64,000 nt of DNA, taken from NCBI RefSeq assembly GCF_003726095.1, contig NZ_CP026031.1, positions 4,652,001 through 4,716,000 of the forward strand, read 5' to 3'. Below are positions 43,139-51,730 of the stretch, piece after piece. The stretch comes from Niallia circulans. GTDB lineage: Bacteria > Bacillota > Bacilli > Bacillales > Cytobacillaceae. The position numbers were made by a program, and so were the translations under genes. Below the pieces are notes generated by a model. That model saw only the letters and a list, made by a program, of their open reading frames with translations, made no database searches and was not told where the DNA came from. Every line of letters starts with the position of its first letter. The stretch's first letter is position 1.

Positions 43139-43998
43139 TTTTTATGGAGGATGAAAGCTAAACGAGGAGGGGATAATTGGAAAAAATGGTGTTCATAAGA
43201 GAAATGAAAACCAAAAGAAGGTAAGCTAAGCGGAAAAGTGGTGTTCATAGGAAGGATGAAAGCAAGAAAAGCGGAGAGGAAAGAGAAAAATGGTGTTCAT
43301 AAGAGAAATGAAAACCAAAAGAAGGTAAGCTAAGCGGAAAAATGGTGTTCATAGGAAGGATGAAAGCCAGAAAAGCGGAGAGGAAAGAGAAAAGTGGTGT
43401 TCATAAGAGAAATGAAAACCAAAAGAAGGTAAGCTAAGCGGAAAAGAGGTGTTCATAAGAAGGATGAAAGCAAGAAAAGCGGAGAGGAAAGAGAAAAATG
43501 GTGTTCATAAGAGAAATGAAAACCAAAAGAAGGTAAGCTAAGCGGAAAAATGGTGTTCATAGGAAGGATGAAAGCCAGAAAAGCGGAGAGGAAAGAGAAA
43601 AGTGGTGTTCATAAGAGAAATGAAAACCAAAAGAAGGTAAGCTAAGCGGAAAAGAGGTGTTCATAGGAAGGATGAAAGCAAGAAAAGCGGAGAGGAAAGA
43701 GAAAAATGGTGTTCATAAGAGAAATGAAAACCAAAAGAAGGTAAGCTAAGCGGAAAAATGGTGTTCATAAGAAGGATGAAAGCCAGAAAAGCGGAGAGGA
43801 AAGAGAAAAATGGTGTTCATAAGAGAAATGAAAACCAAAAGGAGGTAAGCTAAGCGGAAAAGTGGTGTTCATAGGAAGGATGAAAGCAAGAAAAGCGGAG
43901 AGGAAAGAGAAAAATGGTGTTCATAAGAGAAATGAAAACCAAAAGAAGGTAAGCTAAGCGGAAAAGAGGTGTTCATAAGGGAGATGAAAGCCAAAAAG
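43139..43998. repeat. Array of alternating 52-bp repeat units (104-bp period)
   Basis: GTTCATA occurs at 43191 and then every 52 bp through 43971 (16 occurrences). Units alternate between type A (GTTCATAAGAGAAATGAAAA...GCTAAGCGGAAAA) and type B (GTTCATAGGAAGGATGAAAG...GCGGAGAGGAAAGAG), giving a 104-bp higher-order period. The last unit is partial, and 43139-43190 is a decayed B unit. Within each type copies differ at only a few positions. Strongly purine-rich on the plus strand; 52 and 104 are not multiples of three, so it is non-coding. Confidence 0.97.
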
Positions 43999-44077
43999 AA
44001 AAACAGCATTTCTCCTTACCGCAAACTTATACCAATAGTACAAAATCATCATGCAAAAAACTCCCACAACGCACAAT

Positions 44078-44115
44078 AAAAAGTGTCCATCAACTATCAA
44101 TGGACACTACTTTTT
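44078..44115. terminator. Terminator of yfkAB, bidirectional
   Basis: AAAAAGTGTCCAT/ATGGACACTACTTTTT; T runs on both strands. Confidence 0.92.
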
Positions 44116-44116
44116 A

Positions 44117-45241
44117 TTATCGACTAATTACTGCATTTCTTTTTGTAAAATCTACATCTTGATAGTAACTGTTTTTTACAAGGACATTTGGTCCAAGGCA
44201 TTTAACAGCAGGACAATGACAGTTTAGTGAACGAGCTAAATCAGTGGAAAGCCATTTTTGGAAGATATCCTCTAAATTATCTGTTTGAATATTACCAAGA
44301 GCTGGAGTGTCACCGAAATCAGTAACGATTACATCGCCAGTAAAAATATTTACGTTTAAACGAGAACGACCATCTGGATCATTTCGAACTGTTACGTTTT
44401 TGCTAGAATAAAGGCGGTTTAATAACTGTAGGTCTTCTTCTTTCGTATTACATGGATAAAACGGAAGGGTACCGAATAGCATCCACACATTTTCATCGCG
44501 AATATCAAGAAGGTGATTGATGCTGTCACGAATTTCGTCTAGTGATAATGTTTCTAAAGCAGAAGCAAAATCTGATGGGTACATAGGGTGAATTTCGTGT
44601 CTTTGACATTTCATCTCTTCAACAATTTGCCGGTGGATATGCTCTAAATATGGGAGTGTACGCTTATTTAGCATGGTTTCGGCAGAGACAACCACCCCAG
44701 CTTCTACTAAAGCTCTACTATTTGTAATAATGTTGTTAAATAGCTTCCCTCTTTGTTCATAAGTTGGTTTTCTAGCCATCATCGCAAAACCTCGTTCTGC
44801 AAATTCCTCTTCTGTTCCCCAGTTATGAGAAATATGCAGTACATCTAAATACGGAATTACGGGTTCATAACGATCCAGACCTAGTGTTAAATTTGAATTT
44901 AACTGTGTTTTTACTCCGCGACTATGTGCATATTTAAAAAGAGGGACAACATAGTTTTCTACAGATTTTCGGCTCATCATTGGCTCTCCGCCAGTAATAC
45001 TTAGTGAGCGTAAATGCGGAATATCATCCAGTTTTTTTAGTAATAAATCAATCGGTAAAGCATTCGGGTCTTTTGGTTGAAGAGTATAACCAACAGCACA
45101 ATGCTCGCAGCGCATATTACATAAGGTTGTTGTAGTAAATTCAATGTTAGATAAGGTTAATTTTCCATGCTGCTCCATATCCATATAAGCTTCCCAAGGA
45201 TCAATGCTTGGAGAAATTATGTTTTTTTCAGTAATCATCAT
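44117..45241 (-). CDS. yfkAB: Radical SAM protein YfkAB
   Basis: A 374-aa radical SAM enzyme. The [4Fe-4S] cluster motif CNMRCEHC has Cys41, Cys45 and Cys48; the SAM-binding GGEPM lies near 80-84. The C-terminal half has extra cysteines (NCHCPAVKCLGP) that could hold an auxiliary cluster. B. subtilis YfkAB has the same size and belongs to the same conserved block; the reaction is unknown. AAGGAG lies 3 bases before ATG. Confidence 0.92.
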   Translation of the reverse strand: MMITEKNIISPSIDPWEAYMDMEQHGKLTLSNIEFTTTTLCNMRCEHCAVGYTLQPKDPNALPIDLLLKKLDDIPHLRSLSITGGEPMMSRKSVENYVVPLFKYAHSRGVKTQLNSNLTLGLDRYEPVIPYLDVLHISHNWGTEEEFAERGFAMMARKPTYEQRGKLFNNIITNSRALVEAGVVVSAETMLNKRTLPYLEHIHRQIVEEMKCQRHEIHPMYPSDFASALETLSLDEIRDSINHLLDIRDENVWMLFGTLPFYPCNTKEEDLQLLNRLYSSKNVTVRNDPDGRSRLNVNIFTGDVIVTDFGDTPALGNIQTDNLEDIFQKWLSTDLARSLNCHCPAVKCLGPNVLVKNSYYQDVDFTKRNAVISR

Positions 45242-45371
45242 AAGCTCCTTTATAAAATAAATAGTTAACTATATCTATGTGTAAAAAAGGTATAGAATGC
45301 TTTTTTCATTGTTAGGGATATAAGGCCCCTTGTCATTATTAAAGGAAAAATCCTATCTGTCAAACGTTTTT

Positions 45372-45396
45372 GTTTAAATATTGCGTAGGCGGGAAA
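45372..45396 (+). promoter_or_regulatory. SigB promoter of the ytxH-like gene
   Basis: GTTTAA (45372-45377), 13 bp, GGGAAA (45391-45396): consensus match in both boxes. Confidence 0.75.
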
Positions 45397-45430
45397 AGAA
45401 TCTTTAACGAGAAGAAGGGAGATGAATGAT

Positions 45431-45919
45431 ATGTCTAATGCAGCAAATCAAGGAAATAAAATTGTAACAGGCTTAGTAATTGGAAGTGTCATTGGTGTCA
45501 CAGTTTCTCTAATTGATCCAGCTACAAGGAAAAGAACGATGCAGAAATTCGAGAATATAAAAGATGGAAGCACTCGTATTGTTCAGAGTTATAAAGATAA
45601 CCCAGATGAATTTAAAAAGGATTGGAAGGAAAGATTCCATCGTTCCTCTGATGCCATGAAAGCTATTACGAATGATACCCAGAGATTGTACAAGCAGATT
45701 CAATCCACTGTGCGTGAGCGTTCCAAGGACTTAAAAGAAATTACAGAGGATTTCAAACAACTCTACTTTCAAACAAAGAGACAATATAATCAAATTACGA
45801 ACAGGATAGCTACAACGAAAGATCAAATAATTGAATCATCAGAAATGAAAGAAGGAACCCAGCTTCCTGCTGTTAGAGAAGATATGGAGGTAAAGGAAAA
45901 GGGGACAGTCCTACAATAA
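45431..45919 (+). CDS. YtxH-domain general stress protein
   Basis: A 162-aa protein: the YtxH-type N-terminal helix (GLVIGSVIGVTVSLIDPATRKR) and a long coiled-coil-rich helical region (LYKQIQSTVRERSKDLKEITEDFKQLYFQTKRQYNQI) with an acidic tail. ATG 45431 is 9 bases from GAAGGGAG and is preferred to ATG 45422. The good SigB promoter points to the general stress regulon, in line with other YtxH proteins. Function otherwise unknown; the N-terminus matches the yfkI-position gene. Confidence 0.85.
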   Translation: MSNAANQGNKIVTGLVIGSVIGVTVSLIDPATRKRTMQKFENIKDGSTRIVQSYKDNPDEFKKDWKERFHRSSDAMKAITNDTQRLYKQIQSTVRERSKDLKEITEDFKQLYFQTKRQYNQITNRIATTKDQIIESSEMKEGTQLPAVREDMEVKEKGTVLQ

Positions 45920-45926
45920 TGTAGAG

Positions 45927-45965
45927 AAAAAGAGCATCTTAAGTCTTAGAAGATGCTCTTTTTAT
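45927..45965 (+). terminator. Terminator of the ytxH-like gene
   Basis: AAAAAGAGCATCTT/AAGATGCTCTTTTT. Confidence 0.95.
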
Positions 45966-46083
45966 GTAGCGTTGTCTTCTTTTTAATAAACTTGCTGGGT
46001 AGAAAGTTAAGCCAAATCACCAATTAAATTATCTCTAAACCCATCTTCACATGTAATGCCCCTATATTAAAGATCATAACTTT

Positions 46084-46869
46084 CTATTCAATTAATAATT
46101 GTTTGAGCTTGTCTAAATTGCTTTGAGGAATATTACAAGCCACCAGAAGATATGTTTCTATGTTTCCGTACTCCTCGATGATTTTACTATATACGTCTTC
46201 TAAGTAATCACGTTGAACCTCTAGCATGGGCTTTAATCGTTCTGGTGATACTTGAAACAAACTCATCCATCTAATAAAGTTTTCGACTTTCTTCATACGA
46301 GCAGCTATTAACTGATTTGATACTAGATACTCGTTTATAACCGCCTCATATGGGACACCCACAAGTAATTGAATAATTGCTGATATAAAGCCAGTTCGGT
46401 CTTTTCCTCCTGTGCAATGAATCAGGGCAGGAATATTTTGCTGGTTTGAAAGAAAGATAAGAATTTCGCGAATTTCCTTATGACAGCCAAAGGCCATATG
46501 TTCATACATTTCTTTCATGATCTTTTCAAAATCAATGGTATTTGACTTGCTAACTAGAAATTTAAAGAATTCAAGACGGGTAAATTCTCGGCTTTTATCA
46601 TGGATGGATACATTTAATAATTGAATTCTTTTTCCGGTCGGGATACGACTTACCTTTGATTTTTGTTCATTAGGTGTTCTTAAATCACAAATGGCTTTTA
46701 TATTCAATTTATCGAAGGTTTCCAAATCTTTGTTGGATAACTTAGATAACTCTTCTGAACGAAATAAAACACCAGCTTTCATTTTGCGCCCGTCACTGGT
46801 TGTCATACCGCCAATATCACGAAAATTATATAATTTTTCAAATTCAAATGCTTTTTCTAAGGTCTTCAT
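46084..46869 (-). CDS. Tyrosine-protein phosphatase (DSP/Y_phosphatase3 family)
   Basis: A 261-aa protein of the bacterial dual-specificity-like phosphatase group (LipA / IphP type). The N-terminal NFRDIGGMTTSDGRKMKAGVLFRSEELSKL and the P-loop HCTGGKDRTGF (Cys nucleophile, Arg) are typical, and a second conserved VNEYLVSNQLI follows. Substrates could be phosphotyrosine proteins or phosphoinositide-like compounds. The start at 46869 is 6 bases from GGAGAG; ATG 46875 abuts it. It is divergent from a TetR regulator, 230 bases away, which might control it. Confidence 0.88.
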   Translation of the reverse strand: MKTLEKAFEFEKLYNFRDIGGMTTSDGRKMKAGVLFRSEELSKLSNKDLETFDKLNIKAICDLRTPNEQKSKVSRIPTGKRIQLLNVSIHDKSREFTRLEFFKFLVSKSNTIDFEKIMKEMYEHMAFGCHKEIREILIFLSNQQNIPALIHCTGGKDRTGFISAIIQLLVGVPYEAVINEYLVSNQLIAARMKKVENFIRWMSLFQVSPERLKPMLEVQRDYLEDVYSKIIEEYGNIETYLLVACNIPQSNLDKLKQLLIE

Positions 46870-47100
46870 TATCATCTCTCCATCTTTATATTCAATATTG
46901 AAAGAGGGGGAATGGATCTAACAATGAATTTCCCCTCCATTGCCATCTCTTTATATGAACAAAAAAGGTCTTATAGTCATATAGATTTAAAAATATGCTA
47001 TTACTTATTTACTTTTATTTACAAAGAGATTAAGATAAGTATAAACATTATGTGACTAAATGTCTATAAAAAGTCATAAAATATTAAAAGGAGATTTGTC

Positions 47101-47706
47101 ATGCCTAAATTTACAAAACAAGAAAAAGAGCATATTCATCGTTCCCTTATGGAAAAAGGAAGAGAAATTTTTATACAGTATGGACTGGCAAAAACAACTA
47201 TTGATGATATTGTGCAGGCATGTGGGATTGCTAAGGGCTCTTTCTATAAGTTCTTTCAATCTAAAGAGGAGCTTTATTTTGAAATTCTAAAAAATGAAGA
47301 AGAAGTACGTGAGACAGTTCTTGCTGAATTATTTCGTGAAGATCTCTCTTCAAAAGAATTGCTTACTTCATTTTTTCATACATCTTTTACATTTGTTGAG
47401 GAAAATCCTTTTCTTCAGCGCGTTTTTCAGAGTGATGAACATGAAAGACTTACAAGAAAACTTCCGGAACAGATGGAAGAGTTCTCGCGGATACATACTC
47501 AAAGAGGAATCAACGCTATTAAAACTCTCATGGACCGTGGAGTCTTACCTAAAGAGAATCCCGAATTAACGGTAGGAGTTATCCAAGCGATTATGATGAT
47601 AAGATTGCATAAAGATGAAATAGGAACAGAGCTTTTTCCTAAAGTGATGGATAGAATTATCGATTATATAGCAACAGGGTTAGGGAAGGAAAGTTTCAAT
47701 AAATAA
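47101..47706 (+). CDS. TetR/AcrR family transcriptional regulator
   Basis: A 201-aa regulator. The N-terminal HTH is IDDIVQACGIAKGSFYKFFQSKEELYFEIL preceded by GREIFIQYGLAKTT. The C-terminal ligand domain is divergent (FFHTSFTFVEENPFLQRVFQSDEHERLTRKL). AAAAGGAG lies 8 bases before the ATG. No efflux gene follows it, so the target may be itself and the divergent phosphatase gene. It ends with its own terminator. Confidence 0.9.
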   Translation: MPKFTKQEKEHIHRSLMEKGREIFIQYGLAKTTIDDIVQACGIAKGSFYKFFQSKEELYFEILKNEEEVRETVLAELFREDLSSKELLTSFFHTSFTFVEENPFLQRVFQSDEHERLTRKLPEQMEEFSRIHTQRGINAIKTLMDRGVLPKENPELTVGVIQAIMMIRLHKDEIGTELFPKVMDRIIDYIATGLGKESFNK

Positions 47707-47708
47707 AC

Positions 47709-47746
47709 AGAAAGGAGCATCTTTGACTGGATGTTTCTTTCTTTTT
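47709..47746 (+). terminator. Terminator of the tetR-like gene
   Basis: AGAAAGGAGCATC pairs (two G-U) with GATGTTTCTTTCT, then TTTTT. Confidence 0.8.
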
Positions 47747-47858
47747 CCGCTATGAATGTGTAAAAAAATAATACCTGTGCAAAGCTAAAAAGACGAAGGT
47801 TGCCGAAAGAAGAAAAATTCGTTACGATTAAGAAGTAGTTTTGAAAGGAGAGAATACA

Positions 47859-48044
47859 TTGGGTAGTTCAATTACAGATAAAAATGAGCAAGTTACTTTT
47901 CTAAAAACAAGATTAAATATGTTTATGGATGTGCTAGATGCAATTGATCCAGAAGAAGCTGAACTAGAGGATATTGATCGCTTAATTGAAATGATAGATG
48001 AAATAGAATCGAAATGTAATGAGTTTAAACATAGAGATTTATAG
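47859..48044 (+). CDS. SE1561-family small protein, 61 aa
   Basis: A small helical acidic protein; the core EQVTFLKTRLNMFMDVLDAIDPEEAELEDIDRLIEMIDEIESKCNEF is the pattern of the SE1561 family, conserved in Bacillaceae and Staphylococcus, of unknown function. The start is TTG 47859, 8 bases from AAAGGAG; the frame's first TTG at 47841 lies in front of that site. Terminator follows. Confidence 0.82.
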   Translation: MGSSITDKNEQVTFLKTRLNMFMDVLDAIDPEEAELEDIDRLIEMIDEIESKCNEFKHRDL

Positions 48045-48053
48045 GATTATACT

Positions 48054-48090
48054 GCTTGGATGGAGAAAATCATCCAGGCTTTTTTTGTTT
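48054..48090 (+). terminator. Terminator of the SE1561-family gene
   Basis: GCTTGGATG/CATCCAGGC (one G-U) then seven T. Confidence 0.9.
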
Positions 48091-48232
48091 TTTTGGGGGA
48101 ATATTTCTGTAAACGATTGCAAATCACTTCTCTATCGCCGAAGAGAAGAGTATAATTTTTTATAGGGAGTATTTGTATGTAACAAAAAATGTGCAAGGTA
48201 TGCCTTGCGCTTTTCAAATGAGGGGGAGAAGC

Positions 48233-49771
48233 ATGTATTTTGAAAATCTGAAGAAGAGTATTTACGATTTAATTGTAGAAACATCGACCAATCTTCCAAA
48301 AGATGTGCGCCGTGCAATTGCGAAAGCTACTGCATCAGAAAATGCTGGGACTCGTTCGGCGATGAGTTTAGCGACCATTACGCAAAATATTGGGATGGCG
48401 GATAAGGAAGTCTCGCCTATTTGCCAAGATACAGGGCTGCCAACATTTAAAATAAAAACACCTATTGCTGTCAATCAGCTGGATATAAAAGCAGCTATTT
48501 ATGAAGCAATGGAGCTTGCAACGAAAAATGGGAAGCTCAGACCAAACTCCGTTGATTCACTTACAGGCGAAAATAGCGGGAATAATTTAGGGGCAGGGAC
48601 ACCTGTCATAAAGTTTGAACAGTGGGAAAAGGATTATATCGATATTCGTTTAATTTTAAAAGGCGGAGGCTGTGAAAATAAAAATATTCAATACAGTCTT
48701 CCATGTGAATTAGAAGGGCTTGGCCGTGCTGGGCGTGATTTAGACGGAATTCGCAAATGTATTCTTCATTCTGTATATCAAGCACAAGGGCAAGGCTGTA
48801 GTGCAGGTTTCATTGGAGTCGGTATCGGTGGAGACCGTTCTGCAGGATATGATTTAGCGAAAGAGCAGCTATTCCGCTCTGTCGACGATACAAATGATAT
48901 TCCAGAATTAGCGGCGCTAGAAGCGTATATCATGGAGAATGCGAATAAACTAGGAATTGGTACAATGGGATTTGGCGGGGAAACAACGCTGTTAGGCTGT
49001 AAAATTGGCGTGATGAACCGTATTCCGGCTAGCTTCTTTGTATCTGTTGCTTACAATTGTTGGGCATTCCGTCGTTTGGCTATCTCCGTAAACCCTGATA
49101 CAGGGGAAATTAAGGAATGGCAATATCAAGAAGGAGATAAAATTGATTTCAAAGCAGAAACGGAAGACAATGAAGTAGCGGCAGCAGAGGAAGTTATTAC
49201 TCTTCAAGCACCAATTAGTGAAGAGGAAATCCGCCAATTAAAAGTCGGAGATGTTGTCCAAATTAATGGAATGATGTATACAGGGCGAGATGCGATCCAT
49301 AAATATTTAAGTACAAATGAGGCTCCAATTGATTTAAATGGACAAATTATTTATCATTGTGGGCCAGTTATGCTCAAAGATGAAGATGGAAATTGGCATG
49401 TGAAGGCTGCTGGACCGACAACAAGTATTCGGGAAGAGCCTTACCAAGGGGATATCATGAAAAAATTTGGCATTCGCGCAGTGATTGGAAAAGGCGGTAT
49501 GGGTGCTAAAACATTAAAGGCATTGGAAGAGCATGGCGGTGTGTACTTAAATGCCATTGGCGGAGCGGCCCAATATTACGCAGATTGCATTAAATCGGTA
49601 GAAGGTGTAGACCTAATGCAGTTTGGAATTCCTGAAGCGATGTGGCATTTAAAAGTAGAGGGATTTAAAGCCGTGGTGACAATGGATGCACATGGTAATT
49701 CTCTTCATCAAGATATTGAAATGTCCTCTTTAGAAAAATTAGCGCAATTTAAAGATCGTGTATACAAATAA
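48233..49771 (+). CDS. fumA: Fumarate hydratase, class I (oxygen-sensitive, [4Fe-4S])
   Basis: A 512-aa class I fumarase with the alpha domain (about 1-290) and beta domain (about 330-512) fused. Cluster cysteines are in SPICQDTGLP, GGGCENKN and QGQGCSAGFIGVGIGGDRSAGY; the beta part has GPTTSIREEPYQGDI and IGKGGMGAKTLKAL. It converts fumarate and malate in the citric acid cycle. ATG 48233 follows GAGGGGGAG, so the longer frame from 48173 is not used. B. subtilis 168 has only class II CitG; the class I enzyme is found in other Bacillaceae. A related tartrate/mesaconate hydratase role cannot be excluded. Confidence 0.92.
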   Translation: MYFENLKKSIYDLIVETSTNLPKDVRRAIAKATASENAGTRSAMSLATITQNIGMADKEVSPICQDTGLPTFKIKTPIAVNQLDIKAAIYEAMELATKNGKLRPNSVDSLTGENSGNNLGAGTPVIKFEQWEKDYIDIRLILKGGGCENKNIQYSLPCELEGLGRAGRDLDGIRKCILHSVYQAQGQGCSAGFIGVGIGGDRSAGYDLAKEQLFRSVDDTNDIPELAALEAYIMENANKLGIGTMGFGGETTLLGCKIGVMNRIPASFFVSVAYNCWAFRRLAISVNPDTGEIKEWQYQEGDKIDFKAETEDNEVAAAEEVITLQAPISEEEIRQLKVGDVVQINGMMYTGRDAIHKYLSTNEAPIDLNGQIIYHCGPVMLKDEDGNWHVKAAGPTTSIREEPYQGDIMKKFGIRAVIGKGGMGAKTLKALEEHGGVYLNAIGGAAQYYADCIKSVEGVDLMQFGIPEAMWHLKVEGFKAVVTMDAHGNSLHQDIEMSSLEKLAQFKDRVYK

Positions 49772-49781
49772 ATTTGGTGAG

Positions 49782-49808
49782 AACGGCTAAAAGATTAGCC
49801 GTTTTTTT
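49782..49808 (+). terminator. Terminator of fumA
   Basis: AACGGCTAA/TTAGCCGTT with a 4-nt loop and T run. Confidence 0.95.
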
Positions 49809-49889
49809 CTTTGCTTGTTATTACCAAGAATGAATTCCTCCAGTGTACAGAAAATAACAAAAGGAATGAACGGTAAAGGAGGAATTACA

Positions 49890-50687
49890 TTGAAATTAGC
49901 AATCAAAGCGTTTATTTGTTTTTCTGCTTTTTGTTTATTTGCCCTTCCTGCTGTAGCGAGTGTATCCAATAAACCACAAAGCTGGGGATTCAAAAAGGCA
50001 GCAAATGAACAACCAGCAGAAGCAGGACCAGAGTTAGATGCTTTACTAGAAAAGTATGGTGCTTATTATAAAGATACAAGTGAAGATAAGGTGCTTTATC
50101 TAACCTTTGATAATGGCTATGAAAATGGGTATACAGGGAAAATTCTTGATGTTCTAAAAAAAGAAAAGGTACCTGCAACGTTTTTCATTACTGGTCATTA
50201 TTTAAAAAGTGCTCCAGATCTTGTTAAAAGAATGGCTGCGGAAGGCCATATTATTGGAAACCATTCCTACCATCATCCAGATTTTACCCAAGTTAGTGAT
50301 GAAAAGTTAAAGCAGGAGCTTGATTCCGTTGTGAAAGAAACGGAAGTACTAACAGGGAAAAAGGGAATGACTTATTTACGTCCCCCGCGTGGTGTTTTTA
50401 GTGAGAGAACATTAAAGCTTGCTCAAGAGTTAGGATATACACAAGTGTTCTGGTCATTAGCCTTTGTAGATTGGAAGACCGATCAGCAAAAGGGCTGGAA
50501 GTATAGCTATGATAATATAATGAAACAAGTTCATCCTGGCTGTATTTTATTACTTCATACTGTTTCAAAAGATAACGCAGAAGCGCTGGAACAAGCAATT
50601 AAAGATTTGAAAAAAAGAGGCTATACTTTTAAAAGCTTAGACGATTTAACACTGAAGAAAGAAATGGATGAAGGGATCATGCATTAA
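49890..50687 (+). CDS. pdaA: Peptidoglycan-N-acetylmuramic acid deacetylase PdaA
   Basis: A 265-aa exported polysaccharide deacetylase (NodB fold) that removes the acetyl group of MurNAc so that muramic delta-lactam forms in the spore cortex. A Sec signal peptide (MKLAIKAFICFSAFCLFALPAVA) is followed by the motifs LTFDNGYENGYT, GNHSYHHPDF (metal His), LRPPRGVFSE and LLLHTVSKDNAEAL. TTG 49890 is 7 bases from AAAGGAGG; longer starts give a non-signal N-terminus. B. subtilis calls it yfjS/pdaA. It has its own terminator. Confidence 0.94.
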   Translation: MKLAIKAFICFSAFCLFALPAVASVSNKPQSWGFKKAANEQPAEAGPELDALLEKYGAYYKDTSEDKVLYLTFDNGYENGYTGKILDVLKKEKVPATFFITGHYLKSAPDLVKRMAAEGHIIGNHSYHHPDFTQVSDEKLKQELDSVVKETEVLTGKKGMTYLRPPRGVFSERTLKLAQELGYTQVFWSLAFVDWKTDQQKGWKYSYDNIMKQVHPGCILLLHTVSKDNAEALEQAIKDLKKRGYTFKSLDDLTLKKEMDEGIMH

Positions 50688-50700
50688 GAATGGTAAGCAT

Positions 50701-50738
50701 GCCCAATTAGAGATTTTCTTCTCTTGATTGGGCTTTTT
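50701..50738 (+). terminator. Terminator of pdaA
   Basis: GCCCAAT/ATTGGGC with an inner AGAGA/TCTCT stem and a T run. Confidence 0.9.
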
Positions 50739-50773
50739 CATGCTATAATACAAGAAAAAAACAGGTGATCACC

Positions 50774-51640
50774 TTGCATACCATTAAAATTGAAGGACCT
50801 TATAATTTTGATCTCGTATTGAGCAGATTAGCCTTAGATCCACTACATGTACTGGATAAAGAAGCAAGATGGGTCAAAGTACCACTTCGTATCGATAACA
50901 AACCAATCGTGGTGAAGATACAAGCAACTGGAATAACGGAAAAACCAACATTTCGCTTAGAATGGGAGGAAATAGATTCCTCTTTGCATGACCTCATTTA
51001 TAAAGAAATCCGCAGAATTTTCCGGTGGGATGAATCCTTGCTCGCCATTCATGAACATTTTCAAGCAACCAAATTAAAGCCGCTCTTTGAGGAGCATTAT
51101 GGAACACCGATTGTATTAGATTTTCATCCTTACAACAGTTTAGTAAAGTGTATAATCCATCAGCAGCTAAACCTAAAGTTTGCCTTCACCTTAACCCAGC
51201 GTTTTGTGACTACATATGGTTTTCAAAAAGATGGTGTCTGGTTTTACCCAGCACCAGAAACAGTAGCAAAGCTTACCGTCCAAGAATTGCGTGAGCTGCA
51301 ATTTAGTACAAGAAAAGCAGAGTATATTATCGATCTTTCCAATGAAATAATAAAAGGTAATTTAGATCTCGCTAGTTTAGAAAAAAAGTCTGATGACGAA
51401 ATTATGAAAGAATTAATCCGCTATCGAGGAATCGGGCAATGGACGATTCAGAATCTATTGTTATTTGGATTAGGAAGGAATAATCTTTTTCCCATTGCGG
51501 ATATAGGGATTCAAAATGCGTTGAAAAAGCTTTTACAATTGGATAAGAAGCCGACAAAAGAAGAAATGGAGGCGTTGCTCCCGGAATGGCATCCATATTT
51601 AAGCTATGCATCCCTTTACCTATGGAGAAGCATTGAGTAG
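50774..51640 (+). CDS. yfjP: DNA-3-methyladenine glycosylase, HhH-GPD family (YfjP-like)
   Basis: A 288-aa base-excision repair glycosylase of the AlkA type, removing alkylated purines. N-terminal beta domain (KIEGPYNFDLVLSRLALDPLHV), then the HhH-GPD fold with LVKCIIHQQLNLKFAFTLTQRFV, the hairpin ELIRYRGIGQWTIQNLLLFGLG and the catalytic Asp in FPIADIGIQNAL. TTG 50774 has AGGTGAT 5 bases upstream; the GTG at 50765 is inside that site. Its neighbour pdaA is also its neighbour in B. subtilis. Confidence 0.9.
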   Translation: MHTIKIEGPYNFDLVLSRLALDPLHVLDKEARWVKVPLRIDNKPIVVKIQATGITEKPTFRLEWEEIDSSLHDLIYKEIRRIFRWDESLLAIHEHFQATKLKPLFEEHYGTPIVLDFHPYNSLVKCIIHQQLNLKFAFTLTQRFVTTYGFQKDGVWFYPAPETVAKLTVQELRELQFSTRKAEYIIDLSNEIIKGNLDLASLEKKSDDEIMKELIRYRGIGQWTIQNLLLFGLGRNNLFPIADIGIQNALKKLLQLDKKPTKEEMEALLPEWHPYLSYASLYLWRSIE

Positions 51641-51730
51641 CTCTTTAGCCTTATCTTTAGTTGTTAACAATTAACTATGGTAAAATATAAATAAGTTGAT
51701 TATTTAAATAGTTTGAAACGAGGAAAGTAA

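Noticed and set aside
43191..43998. Possible repetitive coding sequence (surface protein repeats)
   Set aside because: Unit length 52 (104) is not a multiple of three and stops occur in all frames.
48173..48232. Longer N-terminus for fumarase
   Set aside because: The extra 20 residues lie upstream of the strong GAGGGGGAG site, and homologues start at MYFENL-like sequence.
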